Of a stretch of 58,023 nt of DNA, positions 18,413-26,216 are shown piece after piece. The position numbers were made by a program, and so were the translations under genes. This stretch comes from an uncultured Duncaniella sp. (lineage in GTDB: Bacteria > Bacteroidota > Bacteroidia > Bacteroidales > Muribaculaceae): contig CAJULW010000006.1 of NCBI GenBank assembly GCA_910587515.1, positions 1-58,023 on the forward strand. Reading direction: 5' to 3'. A model generated the notes under the pieces. The model did no database searches, was not told the DNA's origin, and saw only the letters and a program-made list of their open reading frames with translations. Numbering within the stretch: position 1 is the first letter of the stretch; each line of letters starts with the position of its first letter.

Positions 18413-19339
18413 TCAATGACGGTTTGGAAGTTCTCGCAGGCTGTATATCTTGGAGCTCCAAGGCGAATATGCACGACGCACCTTATTGATGGTGAGCACG
18501 GTGCTTTCTTTGTCGTGGGCGTCAAGATGTTCTGCGAGAGCCGCAGCGATGGCAGCTATTACTTCTCCGGTATCGTGCTCCTTGTGGTGCTCCTCAAGTT
18601 CTTCGTTGTCAGAGAAAGCCTTTATCTTGCGGGCGCGGGATAGGGAAACTCCGATACGATTGATGATATAGAAACATACCGAAAGCACGAGAAGAGCGGT
18701 GAACACTATACACATAGCCATGATCGCCATCGCGAATCCATGTGGGTCGTGTTTTGCGAAATTATCGACTTTGCTGTTTGTACTCTTGATGATGTTGTTG
18801 CTCGACGGTGTTATGTATTTTTGAGCGGAGCCGTCGCGCACTTCCCAGTCATCAGGATTGTTTATACCTCCTTCACCGTCTACTTTGCGGGCGTATGATT
18901 GGCCTGGTAACAGCGATCCGGGAACGACGATTTCATCGATGAGTGTGAGGCCGTTAGCATCGTAGATGGCGATGTAGTTGTCCTCTCCCGGGGTGAAAGT
19001 GAAGTTGGTGTGAAATGTCCCCTTGTTGGGTTCGCCGTCAGCCCAGAACAAGATGTGCTGGCGTGACGGTATCTCGGTGTTGACATCGCCTAAGGGCACC
19101 GGATAAAGGACATTGTTGGTTCTGTCGTTGGTGAGAAATACACTCGATATTTCAAGTGGGGCGAAAGTGGAGTTATATAACTCTACCCAGGCTGAGTAGC
19201 GTCCGAAATCATCGACCACGCTTGTAGAGTCATTGACGATCATCACCTCGTTGAGGCGAAGACCGCGACGACCTTGCGCGGAGATGGCTGTGACGCAAGC
19301 GAGAGTCACCAACAGCAGCGTTAAAAGTCTTTTTTTCAT
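18413..19339 (-). CDS. OadG/MmdD-type subunit with an exported lamin-tail domain
   Basis: Probable gamma or delta subunit that anchors the decarboxylase. The order is: signal peptide (1-21), a lamin-tail-like beta domain (about 25-165, with LRLNEVMIVN, WVELYNST, FTPGEDNYIAIYDANG), a linker, one transmembrane helix (about 198-225), and a short charged cytoplasmic OadG-like tail with HHKEH, ending in INKVRRAYSPWSSK. The lamin-tail part would face the periplasm. Ordinary OadG proteins are around 80-120 residues; this one is 308. I believe the architecture recurs in Bacteroidales but did not verify it. Confidence 0.8.
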   Translation of the reverse strand: MKKRLLTLLLVTLACVTAISAQGRRGLRLNEVMIVNDSTSVVDDFGRYSAWVELYNSTFAPLEISSVFLTNDRTNNVLYPVPLGDVNTEIPSRQHILFWADGEPNKGTFHTNFTFTPGEDNYIAIYDANGLTLIDEIVVPGSLLPGQSYARKVDGEGGINNPDDWEVRDGSAQKYITPSSNNIIKSTNSKVDNFAKHDPHGFAMAIMAMCIVFTALLVLSVCFYIINRIGVSLSRARKIKAFSDNEELEEHHKEHDTGEVIAAIAAALAEHLDAHDKESTVLTINKVRRAYSPWSSKIYSLRELPNRH

Positions 19340-19409
19340 AACTTTTTCTGAAGTTTAGTTGTAAGGATTGCTGTGTACGCGCCTTTTATGGCACGAGGCT
19401 GTGACCCTC

Positions 19410-20963
19410 TTAGAGAGGTATGTTACCGTGTTTTTTCGCTGGATTGACCACCTTTTTAGTCGCAAGCTGCTGGAGTGCACGGATGACGCGGAAACGCGTG
19501 TTGCGTGGCTCGATAACATCGTCGATATAACCGTAGCGGGCTGCGTTGTAGGGATTGCAGAAGAGTTTGTTGTATTCGTCTTCTTTTTCCTGAAGTACTT
19601 TCACGGGATCTTCGGCAGCTTTTGCTTCTTTGGCATAGAGCACTTCAACCGCACCTGCTCCACCCATGACAGCGATCTCGGCTGTAGGCCAGGCATAGTT
19701 CATGTCACCGCGTAGTTGTTTGCATGACATCACTATGTGGCTGCCTCCATAGCTCTTGCGCAGAGTTACTGTAACCTTGGGTACGGTGGCTTCTCCGTAG
19801 GCATAGAGAAGTTTGGCTCCGTGGAGGATGACTCCGTTGTATTCCTGACCGGTTCCAGGGAGGAAGCCGGGGACGTCTACGAGTGTTACCAATGGAATAT
19901 TGAATGCGTCGCAGAAGCGGACAAAACGTGCGCCTTTGCGAGACGCGTTGCTGTCGAGTACGCCTGCGAGATATTTCGGCTGGTTGGCTACGACTCCGAC
20001 TGCCTGACCGTTGAAACGGGCAAAACCGATTATGATGTTTTTGGCGAAGTCGCGCTGGATTTCGAGGAACTCTCCGTTGTCTACGATGGCTCCTATGACT
20101 TCGTACATGTCGTACGGGCGGTTGGCCGAATCGGGGATTATTTCATTTAATGAATCTTCAAGACGGTCTATAGGGTCGTTGCATTCTACCAACGGTGGTT
20201 CCTCAAGGTTGTTCTGAGGTATATAGCTGAATAGTTTACGGATGATTCGCAATGTTTCCTCTCCGTCCTCGGCTGCGAAGTGTGCGACACCGCTCTTTTG
20301 AGAGTGGACCATGGCTCCACCGAGTGCTTCCTGGCTCACGTCTTCTCCGGTAACGGTTTTAACGACTTTCGGGCCGGTGAGGAACATGTAGCTGATACCC
20401 TTGGTCATTACTGTGAAGTCAGTGAGCGCGGGTGAATATACCGCTCCGCCTGCACACGGACCGAGTATGCCAGATATCTGAGGTATGACACCGGAAGCAA
20501 GGATATTGCGCTGGAAAATTTCAGCGTAGCCTGCAAGGGCGTTGATACCTTCCTGTATGCGTGCGCCTCCCGAGTCGTTAAGGCCGATTACGGGTGCGCC
20601 CATTTTCATGGCCATGTCCATGATCTTGCAGATCTTGAGAGCCATGGTTTCGCTAAGCGAGCCACCGAATACTGTGAAATCCTGGGCGAAGATATATACA
20701 AGACGGCCGTCTATAGTGCCATAGCCGGTTACCACACCGTCACCGAGATAACTTTTCTTTTCCTGTCCGAAGTTGTAGCAGCGATGACGCACAAACATGT
20801 CGATTTCTTCGAAGGAGCCTTCGTCGAGGAGCTGGGCGATGCGTTCGCGTGCGGTGTATTTGCCTCTCTCGTGCTGTTTCTGGATGGCTTTTTCACCGCC
20901 GCCCAGACGAGCTTCTTCGCGCAGGGCGATAAGCTCTTTTACTTTTTCAAGTTGGTTACTCAT
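19410..20963 (-). CDS. mmdA: Methylmalonyl-CoA decarboxylase alpha / propionyl-CoA carboxylase beta subunit
   Basis: Carboxyltransferase that moves carboxyl between methylmalonyl-CoA and biotin (517 residues). The two crotonase-like halves are visible: YTARERIAQLLDEGSFEE and GGARIQEGINALAGYAEIF in the first, and LVTLVDVPGFLPGTGQE plus the biotin-site stretch WPTAEIAVMGGAGAVEVLY in the second. Sequence alone does not separate the decarboxylase subunit from the carboxylase; the neighbouring MmdB-type pump favours decarboxylase. It follows mce by 39 bp. Confidence 0.93.
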   Translation of the reverse strand: MSNQLEKVKELIALREEARLGGGEKAIQKQHERGKYTARERIAQLLDEGSFEEIDMFVRHRCYNFGQEKKSYLGDGVVTGYGTIDGRLVYIFAQDFTVFGGSLSETMALKICKIMDMAMKMGAPVIGLNDSGGARIQEGINALAGYAEIFQRNILASGVIPQISGILGPCAGGAVYSPALTDFTVMTKGISYMFLTGPKVVKTVTGEDVSQEALGGAMVHSQKSGVAHFAAEDGEETLRIIRKLFSYIPQNNLEEPPLVECNDPIDRLEDSLNEIIPDSANRPYDMYEVIGAIVDNGEFLEIQRDFAKNIIIGFARFNGQAVGVVANQPKYLAGVLDSNASRKGARFVRFCDAFNIPLVTLVDVPGFLPGTGQEYNGVILHGAKLLYAYGEATVPKVTVTLRKSYGGSHIVMSCKQLRGDMNYAWPTAEIAVMGGAGAVEVLYAKEAKAAEDPVKVLQEKEDEYNKLFCNPYNAARYGYIDDVIEPRNTRFRVIRALQQLATKKVVNPAKKHGNIPL

Positions 20964-21002
20964 CTGTTGGAGTTGATATGTATGGAGTATAGTGTGTGAT
21001 TC

Positions 21003-21425
21003 TTATTTCTTTGCTGGATCCTCGCAGAGTTCGATTAGTGTGCCGCAGGTCGATTTCGGGTGAAGGAACGCGATGTTGAGCCCTTCAGCGCCTTTGCGTG
21101 GGGCTTTGTCGATGAGACGGCAGCCTTTGCCTTCTACTTCGGCAAGAGCGTTGGCGACTCCGTCTTCGATGGCGAATGCGATGTGCTGGATGCCTCCGCG
21201 TCCACCGTTATTGGCGATAAATTTCGATATCGCGCTTTCGGGCGAAGTGCCTTCAAGCAACTCTATCTTGGTCTGTCCGACCTTGAAAAACGCTGTGCGC
21301 ACTTTTTGGTCTTCAACTTCTTCGATGGCGAAACATTTAAGGCCGAGAGTGTTTTCGTAGAAAGCGATGGCTTCCTGGAGATCGGGGACAGCTATGCCCA
21401 CGTGCTCGATGTGTGAGATATCCAT
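21003..21425 (-). CDS. mce: Methylmalonyl-CoA epimerase
   Basis: Interconverts the R and S forms of methylmalonyl-CoA, between the B12 mutase and the decarboxylase. The 140-residue vicinal-oxygen-chelate protein begins ISHIEHVGIAVPDLQEAI and has the metal-site pattern GIQHIAFAIED and GTLIELCED, with His, His and Glu ligands in the expected places. It is the first gene of the operon. Confidence 0.95.
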   Translation of the reverse strand: MDISHIEHVGIAVPDLQEAIAFYENTLGLKCFAIEEVEDQKVRTAFFKVGQTKIELLEGTSPESAISKFIANNGGRGGIQHIAFAIEDGVANALAEVEGKGCRLIDKAPRKGAEGLNIAFLHPKSTCGTLIELCEDPAKK

Positions 21426-21535
21426 GATAAGGTGTGATAGGTTGATTTTGATAAGTTACTTTTTTGATTACGGCCTGCCCGCGCAGGCGCACGGTTAACC
21501 GTTGCAAAATTAGCGATAAAAAATCGTAAAGCAAA
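21426..21535 (-). promoter_or_regulatory. Promoter, palindrome and leader hairpin of the mce-mmd operon
   Basis: A consensus promoter reads on the minus strand: TTTG (21532-21535), 19 bp, TAATTTTG (21505-21512). Two bases after the -7 box lies a perfect 12-bp palindrome ACGGTTAACCGT (21491-21502), covering the likely start site. It is followed by a perfect hairpin GCCTGC / GCAGGC (21473-21488) with a 4-base loop in the leader. The palindrome is placed as an operator for a repressor would be. Confidence 0.7.
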
Positions 21536-21641
21536 TTTATGACAAGCGAATTAAGGGCAATTGTTCTTCAAATTCGGACAGTGATTGAAACTTTTGTTAA
21601 AATTTATGGTTTGAATGGATATCGCATGAAGGCGGATATGA

Positions 21642-21679
21642 ATAATCCCCGTTAGCGATAGGCTGCTGACGGGGATTAT
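21642..21679 (-). terminator. Terminator of rng
   Basis: ATAATCCCCGT (21642-21652) pairs with ACGGGGATTAT (21669-21679). It lies 70 bp after the rng stop on the minus strand; the trailing T tract is short. Confidence 0.75.
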
Positions 21680-21750
21680 ATTTTGGATTGGCCGTCCGTC
21701 CGCATATTGGTAGTGTGGGTTCGGATTGGCCATGGATCGGCTTGTTACGC

Positions 21751-23373
21751 CTATTCTTCTTGGGTTCGGTTCTTCGTTTTTGATTTGGATTTTGATGCTG
21801 AGGAGTCCATGTCTTTTTCTTCTTTCAGGTCTATTTCCTCATGGTTGCGGTCAAGCACTCTGTATTGTAGATAGGCAAACGATTCGTCCGGTATGATTCG
21901 GAAGTTAAACCCGAATTCAAGTTGCCAGCGACGATAGAGCGATGGCAGGCCTTTTTTTAAATATGCCGCGACGAAAGGATGGACATAAAGAATGAAATGC
22001 TTTATTTTGAGTGTATTCACCAGATAGTCCAGTTTCTCGTGCAGAGTGTCGGTAAAAAGTAGCGACGGTCGTATTTCTCCTTTTCCGTGGCATGAGGGGC
22101 AGCTCTCGGATGTGTTGATGTCGAGTGCCGGACGCACCCGTTGACGGGTGATCTGCATAAGGCCGAATTTGCTTAACGGCAGGATATTGTGACGTGCGCG
22201 GTCGTTAGCCATCACCTCGCGCATGTGCTCATATAATTTTTGCCTGTGTTCGGCTTTGCACATATCTATGAAGTCGATCACGATGATTCCTCCCATGTCG
22301 CGCAAGCGTAATTGTCGGGCAATTTCGTCTGCCGCGCGTAAATTGACCTCGAGCGCGTTGCTTTCTTGGTCCGGAGCTGCTTTTGAACGGTTGCCGGAAT
22401 TTACGTCGATGACATGCAGGGCTTCGGTGTGTTCGATTATTACGTATGCGCCTGATTTGAAAGATACTGTCTTGCCGAATGACGATTTTATCTGGCGTGT
22501 GATACTGAAATAGTCAAAGATGGGTATGTCTTTTTCATAGAACTTCACTATCTCCTTGCTTTCGGGTGATATGAGGCTGACATACTTCTCTATTTGACTG
22601 AAGATTTCTTTGTCGTTGACATAGATATTTTCGAATGTCGGACTGAAAACGTCGCGCAACATTCCGACAATGCGGCTTTCTTCTTCGAAAATAAGAGCCG
22701 GAGCTGTCGCTTTACGGGCTTTTTCAACTGCTTCTTCCCAACAGTTAAGCAAGGTCTTTAATTCATGGTGCAGTTCGCGCACGCTTTTGCCTTCGGCCGA
22801 AGTTCGGATGATGACCCCGAAGTTTTTCGGCTTGATGCTTTCGATGAGCTGGCGCAGACGTAGTTTTTCTTCGGTGGTCTTGATTTTCTGGGATATGGAA
22901 ATTTTGTCACCGAAGGGGATAAGCACCATGTAACGACCAGTGAACGTAATCTCTGTGGTCAGACGTGGCCCTTTTGACGAGATAGGCTCTTTGACTATCT
23001 GAACCATGAGTTCCTGTCCGGATTCGAGCACGTTGGTGATCGATCCGTGTTTGTCAATATCGGGAAAGCGTTTGATTTTCGACACTGATGTGTCGGTCTT
23101 CTTTTCTACGAGAATAGATTTCAGGAAAGCCGAGTAGGTGGAGAATTGAGAACCGAGATCCAGGTAATGAAGAAAAGCGTCTTTTTCATAGCCTACGTTG
23201 ACAAATGCTGCATTCAATCCCGGCATAAGTTTTTTCACTTTTGCCAGATAAATGTCACCGACAGCGTAGGCGATGTTGCGCGACTCTTTCTGAAGGGAAA
23301 CGAGGCGCGAATCTTCGAGCAGGGCTATTGAAACCTCACTCGGTTGGACGTCTACAATTAGTTCACTTTTCAT
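21751..23373 (-). CDS. rng: Ribonuclease G/E family endoribonuclease
   Basis: Cleaves single-stranded RNA in rRNA maturation and mRNA decay (540 residues). An S1 domain lies near the N-terminus (IYLAKVKKLMPGLNAAFVNVG). The catalytic aspartates are in HVIDVNSGNR and IIVIDFIDM, and the zinc-link CPSCHGKGE is present. The tail is lysine- and serine-rich, unlike the long scaffold of E. coli RNase E, so it is of the short G type. It follows hup and a tiny basic gene, an order common in this group. Confidence 0.92.
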   Translation of the reverse strand: MKSELIVDVQPSEVSIALLEDSRLVSLQKESRNIAYAVGDIYLAKVKKLMPGLNAAFVNVGYEKDAFLHYLDLGSQFSTYSAFLKSILVEKKTDTSVSKIKRFPDIDKHGSITNVLESGQELMVQIVKEPISSKGPRLTTEITFTGRYMVLIPFGDKISISQKIKTTEEKLRLRQLIESIKPKNFGVIIRTSAEGKSVRELHHELKTLLNCWEEAVEKARKATAPALIFEEESRIVGMLRDVFSPTFENIYVNDKEIFSQIEKYVSLISPESKEIVKFYEKDIPIFDYFSITRQIKSSFGKTVSFKSGAYVIIEHTEALHVIDVNSGNRSKAAPDQESNALEVNLRAADEIARQLRLRDMGGIIVIDFIDMCKAEHRQKLYEHMREVMANDRARHNILPLSKFGLMQITRQRVRPALDINTSESCPSCHGKGEIRPSLLFTDTLHEKLDYLVNTLKIKHFILYVHPFVAAYLKKGLPSLYRRWQLEFGFNFRIIPDESFAYLQYRVLDRNHEEIDLKEEKDMDSSASKSKSKTKNRTQEE

Positions 23374-23576
23374 TAATCACGTGTGATCTGAAGGGTTGTT
23401 TATGGGAGAGTGTTGATTCCATTCGAGGTACACCGTCTTGTTTGCTATATGGTGTGCCTTGCGAATGGCCAAGGGGGCTAACAACGCAAAGAACAAACCT
23501 TGGATAGGAGGCTTAGAGCGGTTCCAGTCAAGAGTTTGTTCTTCGTGTGTGCTACGCAAGAAGCGACGTTACGCTC

Positions 23577-23666
23577 TTACTTCTTCTTGTGACGGTTTTT
23601 GCGAAGGCGTTTTTTACGCTTGTGTGTGGCCATCTTGTGGCCTTTTCTTTTCTTTCCGCTTGGCAT
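23577..23666 (-). CDS. 29-residue basic peptide of the AURKAIP1/COX24 type
   Basis: Reading the minus strand from the ATG at 23666 gives 29 residues, about 60 percent Lys, Arg or His: MPSGKKRKGHKMATHKRK then a KRLRKNRHKKK end. The pattern KMATHKRKKRLRKNRHK is that of the COX24/mS38 family, of which mycobacterial bS22 is a bacterial example, so it is probably a small ribosomal subunit protein. It lies between hup (37 bp upstream) and rng. Easy to miss because of its length. Confidence 0.8.
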   Translation of the reverse strand: MPSGKKRKGHKMATHKRKKRLRKNRHKKK

Positions 23667-23702
23667 AGTTGGGATATATTATTGTTAAACTGTAAATTGT
23701 TG

Positions 23703-23984
23703 TTATTTAAGGTTCTTAACCTCTTCCATGAACACTTTTGCCGGTTTGAATGCGGGGATGCGGTGTTCGGGTATGATGATTGTGGTGTTTTTGGAAATGT
23801 TGCGGGCGGTCTTTTCTGAGCGCACTTTGGTAATAAAGCTGCCGAATCCACGCAGATAAACGTTCTCGCCGTGAGAGAGAGACTCTTTCACGGTTTCCAT
23901 AAATTTCTCGATGGTTTCAAGTACGTTGGCTTTGTCGATTCCTGTAGACTTGGAAATCTCGTTGACAATGTCTGCTTTAGTCAT
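23703..23984 (-). CDS. HU family DNA-binding protein
   Basis: Histone-like DNA-bending dimer (93 residues). The helical start TKADIVNEISKSTGI is followed by the signature GENVYLRGFGSFITKVRSEKTARN and the strand IPEHRIPAFKPAKVF, in which the usual DNA-intercalating proline is present. Heads an operon with the COX24-type peptide and rng. Confidence 0.93.
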   Translation of the reverse strand: MTKADIVNEISKSTGIDKANVLETIEKFMETVKESLSHGENVYLRGFGSFITKVRSEKTARNISKNTTIIIPEHRIPAFKPAKVFMEEVKNLK

Positions 23985-24162
23985 TACAATATGAATTTTT
24001 ATAATTGATTAATACCTTTGATGTTGCGCTCACGCAGAGCGTGAATTTTTTGCAAGTGCAAATATCGGAACTTTTTTTGATATATCAGCAATGTTTGAAC
24101 TAAATTTTTGCTTAAAATTCACTTTTTCACCACTTTAGCGCGCATTGCCTGAAAAGCCGATT

Positions 24163-24862
24163 CTAAAACACCGCTTTAAGTAGGCTCAATAGAGGGGTCT
24201 GAAGATAGATTCCGTTGAATTTCAATTGTGTGGCGGATGGATCGAGATGTATTGCGCGCCATCCCGAACCGAGAGCCCCGGCTATATCTGTGGATGTGTT
24301 GTCTCCGATCATGATATGTGTGTCCGGATCGTTGTTTCCCGATAGCGATAAAGCGTGGGCATAGATACGAGGATCAGGTTTGTTGATTCCGATATCGTCG
24401 CTTAGTACCGTCAAGTCTATCATGGAAGACAGCCCGGTTCGTTCGAGCTTTTTGTGCTGCACGTCTTTGAACCCGTTGCTTAATATACCTATATTATAAT
24501 CGTGCGCGTGTAGAAATGTCAGAAACTCGACGGCTCCATCTATCATTCCGGTTTGTTCCGCAAGGTGATGGAGATAGATTGGATCGAGACTACGCGAAAA
24601 AGCAGCCAGTTCTTCTTCGCCTCCTTGCCAATAAGGACGGAGCGGTGTGGCGAAGCGATCGACCCTTAAAAAATCTTGGGTTATTTCTCCGTGGCTGTAT
24701 CGCTCCCAAAGAATTTTGTTGTGGGCTTCGTATGCCTCGATCCATGTTTCGGGACAGGCATAGTAACTTCCGAGGTTGCACTCATCAAAGATGATGCGAT
24801 GCGCCAAACGTGAGTTTGTGTGGAAATCGATGAGCGTGTCATCGAGATCGAACCATACCCAT
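24163..24862 (-). CDS. HAD-family nucleotidase (YjjG-like) with an apparent frameshift at the start
   Basis: HAD hydrolase resembling YjjG nucleotidase. Motifs II to IV are present: LSNGFKDVQ, GINKPDPRIY and IMIGDNTSTDIAG. The frame upstream also encodes motif I, VWFDLDDTLIDFHTNS, but between it and the in-frame stop at 24865-24867 there is no start codon. An ATG at 24860-24862 is one base out of phase: removing one C from the CCC at 24858-24860 would give M-V-W-F-D-L-D-D-T. The only in-frame start is a TTG at 24807, which would remove the catalytic aspartates. So this is a genuine inactivating insertion, an assembly error, or unusual initiation. It follows yhhQ and kdsC. Confidence 0.75.
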
Positions 24863-24917
24863 CTTTATACCTTTGGTTAATCGGTGCAGCTCCTCGGTGC
24901 AAATACTTTCGTCCGGA

Positions 24918-25607
24918 CTATTGGATTTCATTTATTTTCCACCATTTATATGAGGTATCCGGGCTGTCTGTCACGTCACCGCCTTCATGGTCGCGGAGCA
25001 TTTTTACCGCTTTCATGGTAATGGGCAGTATCAAAACCTCGTATGCCGTTTTCAGAAAAGTCTGGGTGGCGATGAGAAGTCCTATCTCGCCCCATGGCAG
25101 CATGCCACCGAAAGCGATCGGGAAAAAGATCACGGAATCGACACCTTCTCCCCATAGCGAAGACACGATGGCTCGCAGGGAGAAGCGCCGGCCTCCTGAT
25201 GCAATTTTCATTCTTGACATCACGTATGCGTTGACCATTGATCCACATAGAAATGCAATGAAACTGGCAGCGAATATCCGCGGTACGGCTCCGAATACGG
25301 TTGACATGGCCTCTTGGCCGGTCCATGATTCGGCTCCGGGAAGCCACACTCCGATTTGCAGCAGCAAAGATACGAGAAGATTCATCCCGAACCCGAGCCA
25401 AATGACAAGCCTGGCCTTGTTGAAACCGTAGACCTCTACGATACAGTCGTTCAGGATATAGGAAATGGGAAATACTATCACTCCGGCCGTGATAGTGAGC
25501 GGGCCGAGATCAACGGTCTTTATTTCCATCAGATTGCTGACGATCAGACATACGCAGAACGTGACCGCGAGCAGCATGAAGGTTACGGATATTTTCACTT
25601 TGCTCAT
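24918..25607 (-). CDS. yhhQ: Queuosine precursor transporter (YhhQ/VUT family)
   Basis: Six-helix inner-membrane protein (229 residues) of the DUF165/YhhQ family, believed to take up queuosine precursors such as preQ0/preQ1. Recognisable parts are ITAGVIVFPISYILNDCIVEVYGF, GSMVNAYVMSRMK and SSLWGEGVDSVIFF. The start overlaps the stop of kdsC by 4 bp, implying translational coupling. Confidence 0.9.
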   Translation of the reverse strand: MSKVKISVTFMLLAVTFCVCLIVSNLMEIKTVDLGPLTITAGVIVFPISYILNDCIVEVYGFNKARLVIWLGFGMNLLVSLLLQIGVWLPGAESWTGQEAMSTVFGAVPRIFAASFIAFLCGSMVNAYVMSRMKIASGGRRFSLRAIVSSLWGEGVDSVIFFPIAFGGMLPWGEIGLLIATQTFLKTAYEVLILPITMKAVKMLRDHEGGDVTDSPDTSYKWWKINEIQ

Positions 25608-26089
25608 AGACGGTCGCCTCCTTCGAGAATCATGTCAGAAAATTCCCGCACGCACCCCTCGCCGCCTTTCAGTGACATCGTGTGTATGGCGGGGATAGCC
25701 TTGACACTCGCCACAGCGTCCGCCGGACACGCGCGAAGACCTACGGCTTTTAGCAGTTCGATACAATTGACATCGTCTCCGATATATGCCACCTCGTCAA
25801 TGGCTATGCCAAGTTGGTCGCATATCTCGATAACTGCAGATAATTTCCCTCCGTCTCGTTTGCCTTGGACAAGAAAGTCAACTCCGAGTTTTTCAGCGCG
25901 CTTGGTGACCAATTCAGTATTTTCGCTGGTGATTATGCCTGTTTTTATGCCCGATTTCTGTAATATCTGTAGTCCCATCCCGTCGCGGGCGTTGAAACGT
26001 TTCATAACATCACCGGCAGCCGTGTAGTACATTCCGCCATCCGTCATGGTCCCGTCCACATCGGTGAGAAACAGTCGTATATTCTTCAT
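25604..26089 (-). CDS. kdsC: KdsC-like 3-deoxy-manno-octulosonate-8-phosphate phosphatase
   Basis: HAD IIIA phosphatase of lipopolysaccharide Kdo synthesis (161 residues). It has motif I LTDVDGTMTDGG, then RFNARDGMGLQ, the Lys-containing VQGKRDG, and motif IV YIGDDVNCIELL. These small capless HADs act as tetramers. Related sugar phosphatases share the pattern, so exact substrate is likely but not certain. First gene of kdsC-yhhQ-HAD, divergent from guaA. Confidence 0.88.
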   Translation of the reverse strand: MKNIRLFLTDVDGTMTDGGMYYTAAGDVMKRFNARDGMGLQILQKSGIKTGIITSENTELVTKRAEKLGVDFLVQGKRDGGKLSAVIEICDQLGIAIDEVAYIGDDVNCIELLKAVGLRACPADAVASVKAIPAIHTMSLKGGEGCVREFSDMILEGGDRL

Positions 26090-26171
26090 TTATAATATGA
26101 TTCTGATTTTTAGCCTGCAAAATTACTCAAAAAATTCAGAAATTCGTTCTAAAAATATCTGAAATTCTCCT

Positions 26172-26179
26172 TAACTTTG
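26172..26179 (+). promoter_or_regulatory. -7 element of guaA
   Basis: TAACTTTG lies 38 bp before the guaA ATG. No clear -33 element at the usual distance. Confidence 0.5.
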
Positions 26180-26216
26180 TAACCGAAATAAATCATTATC
26201 ACATATTTCCCCATTT

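Noticed and set aside
19410..20963. Calling mmdA an acetyl-CoA or propionyl-CoA carboxylase only
   Set aside because: The neighbouring beta subunit, OadG-type subunit and epimerase favour the sodium-linked decarboxylase, although sequence alone cannot exclude carboxylase activity.
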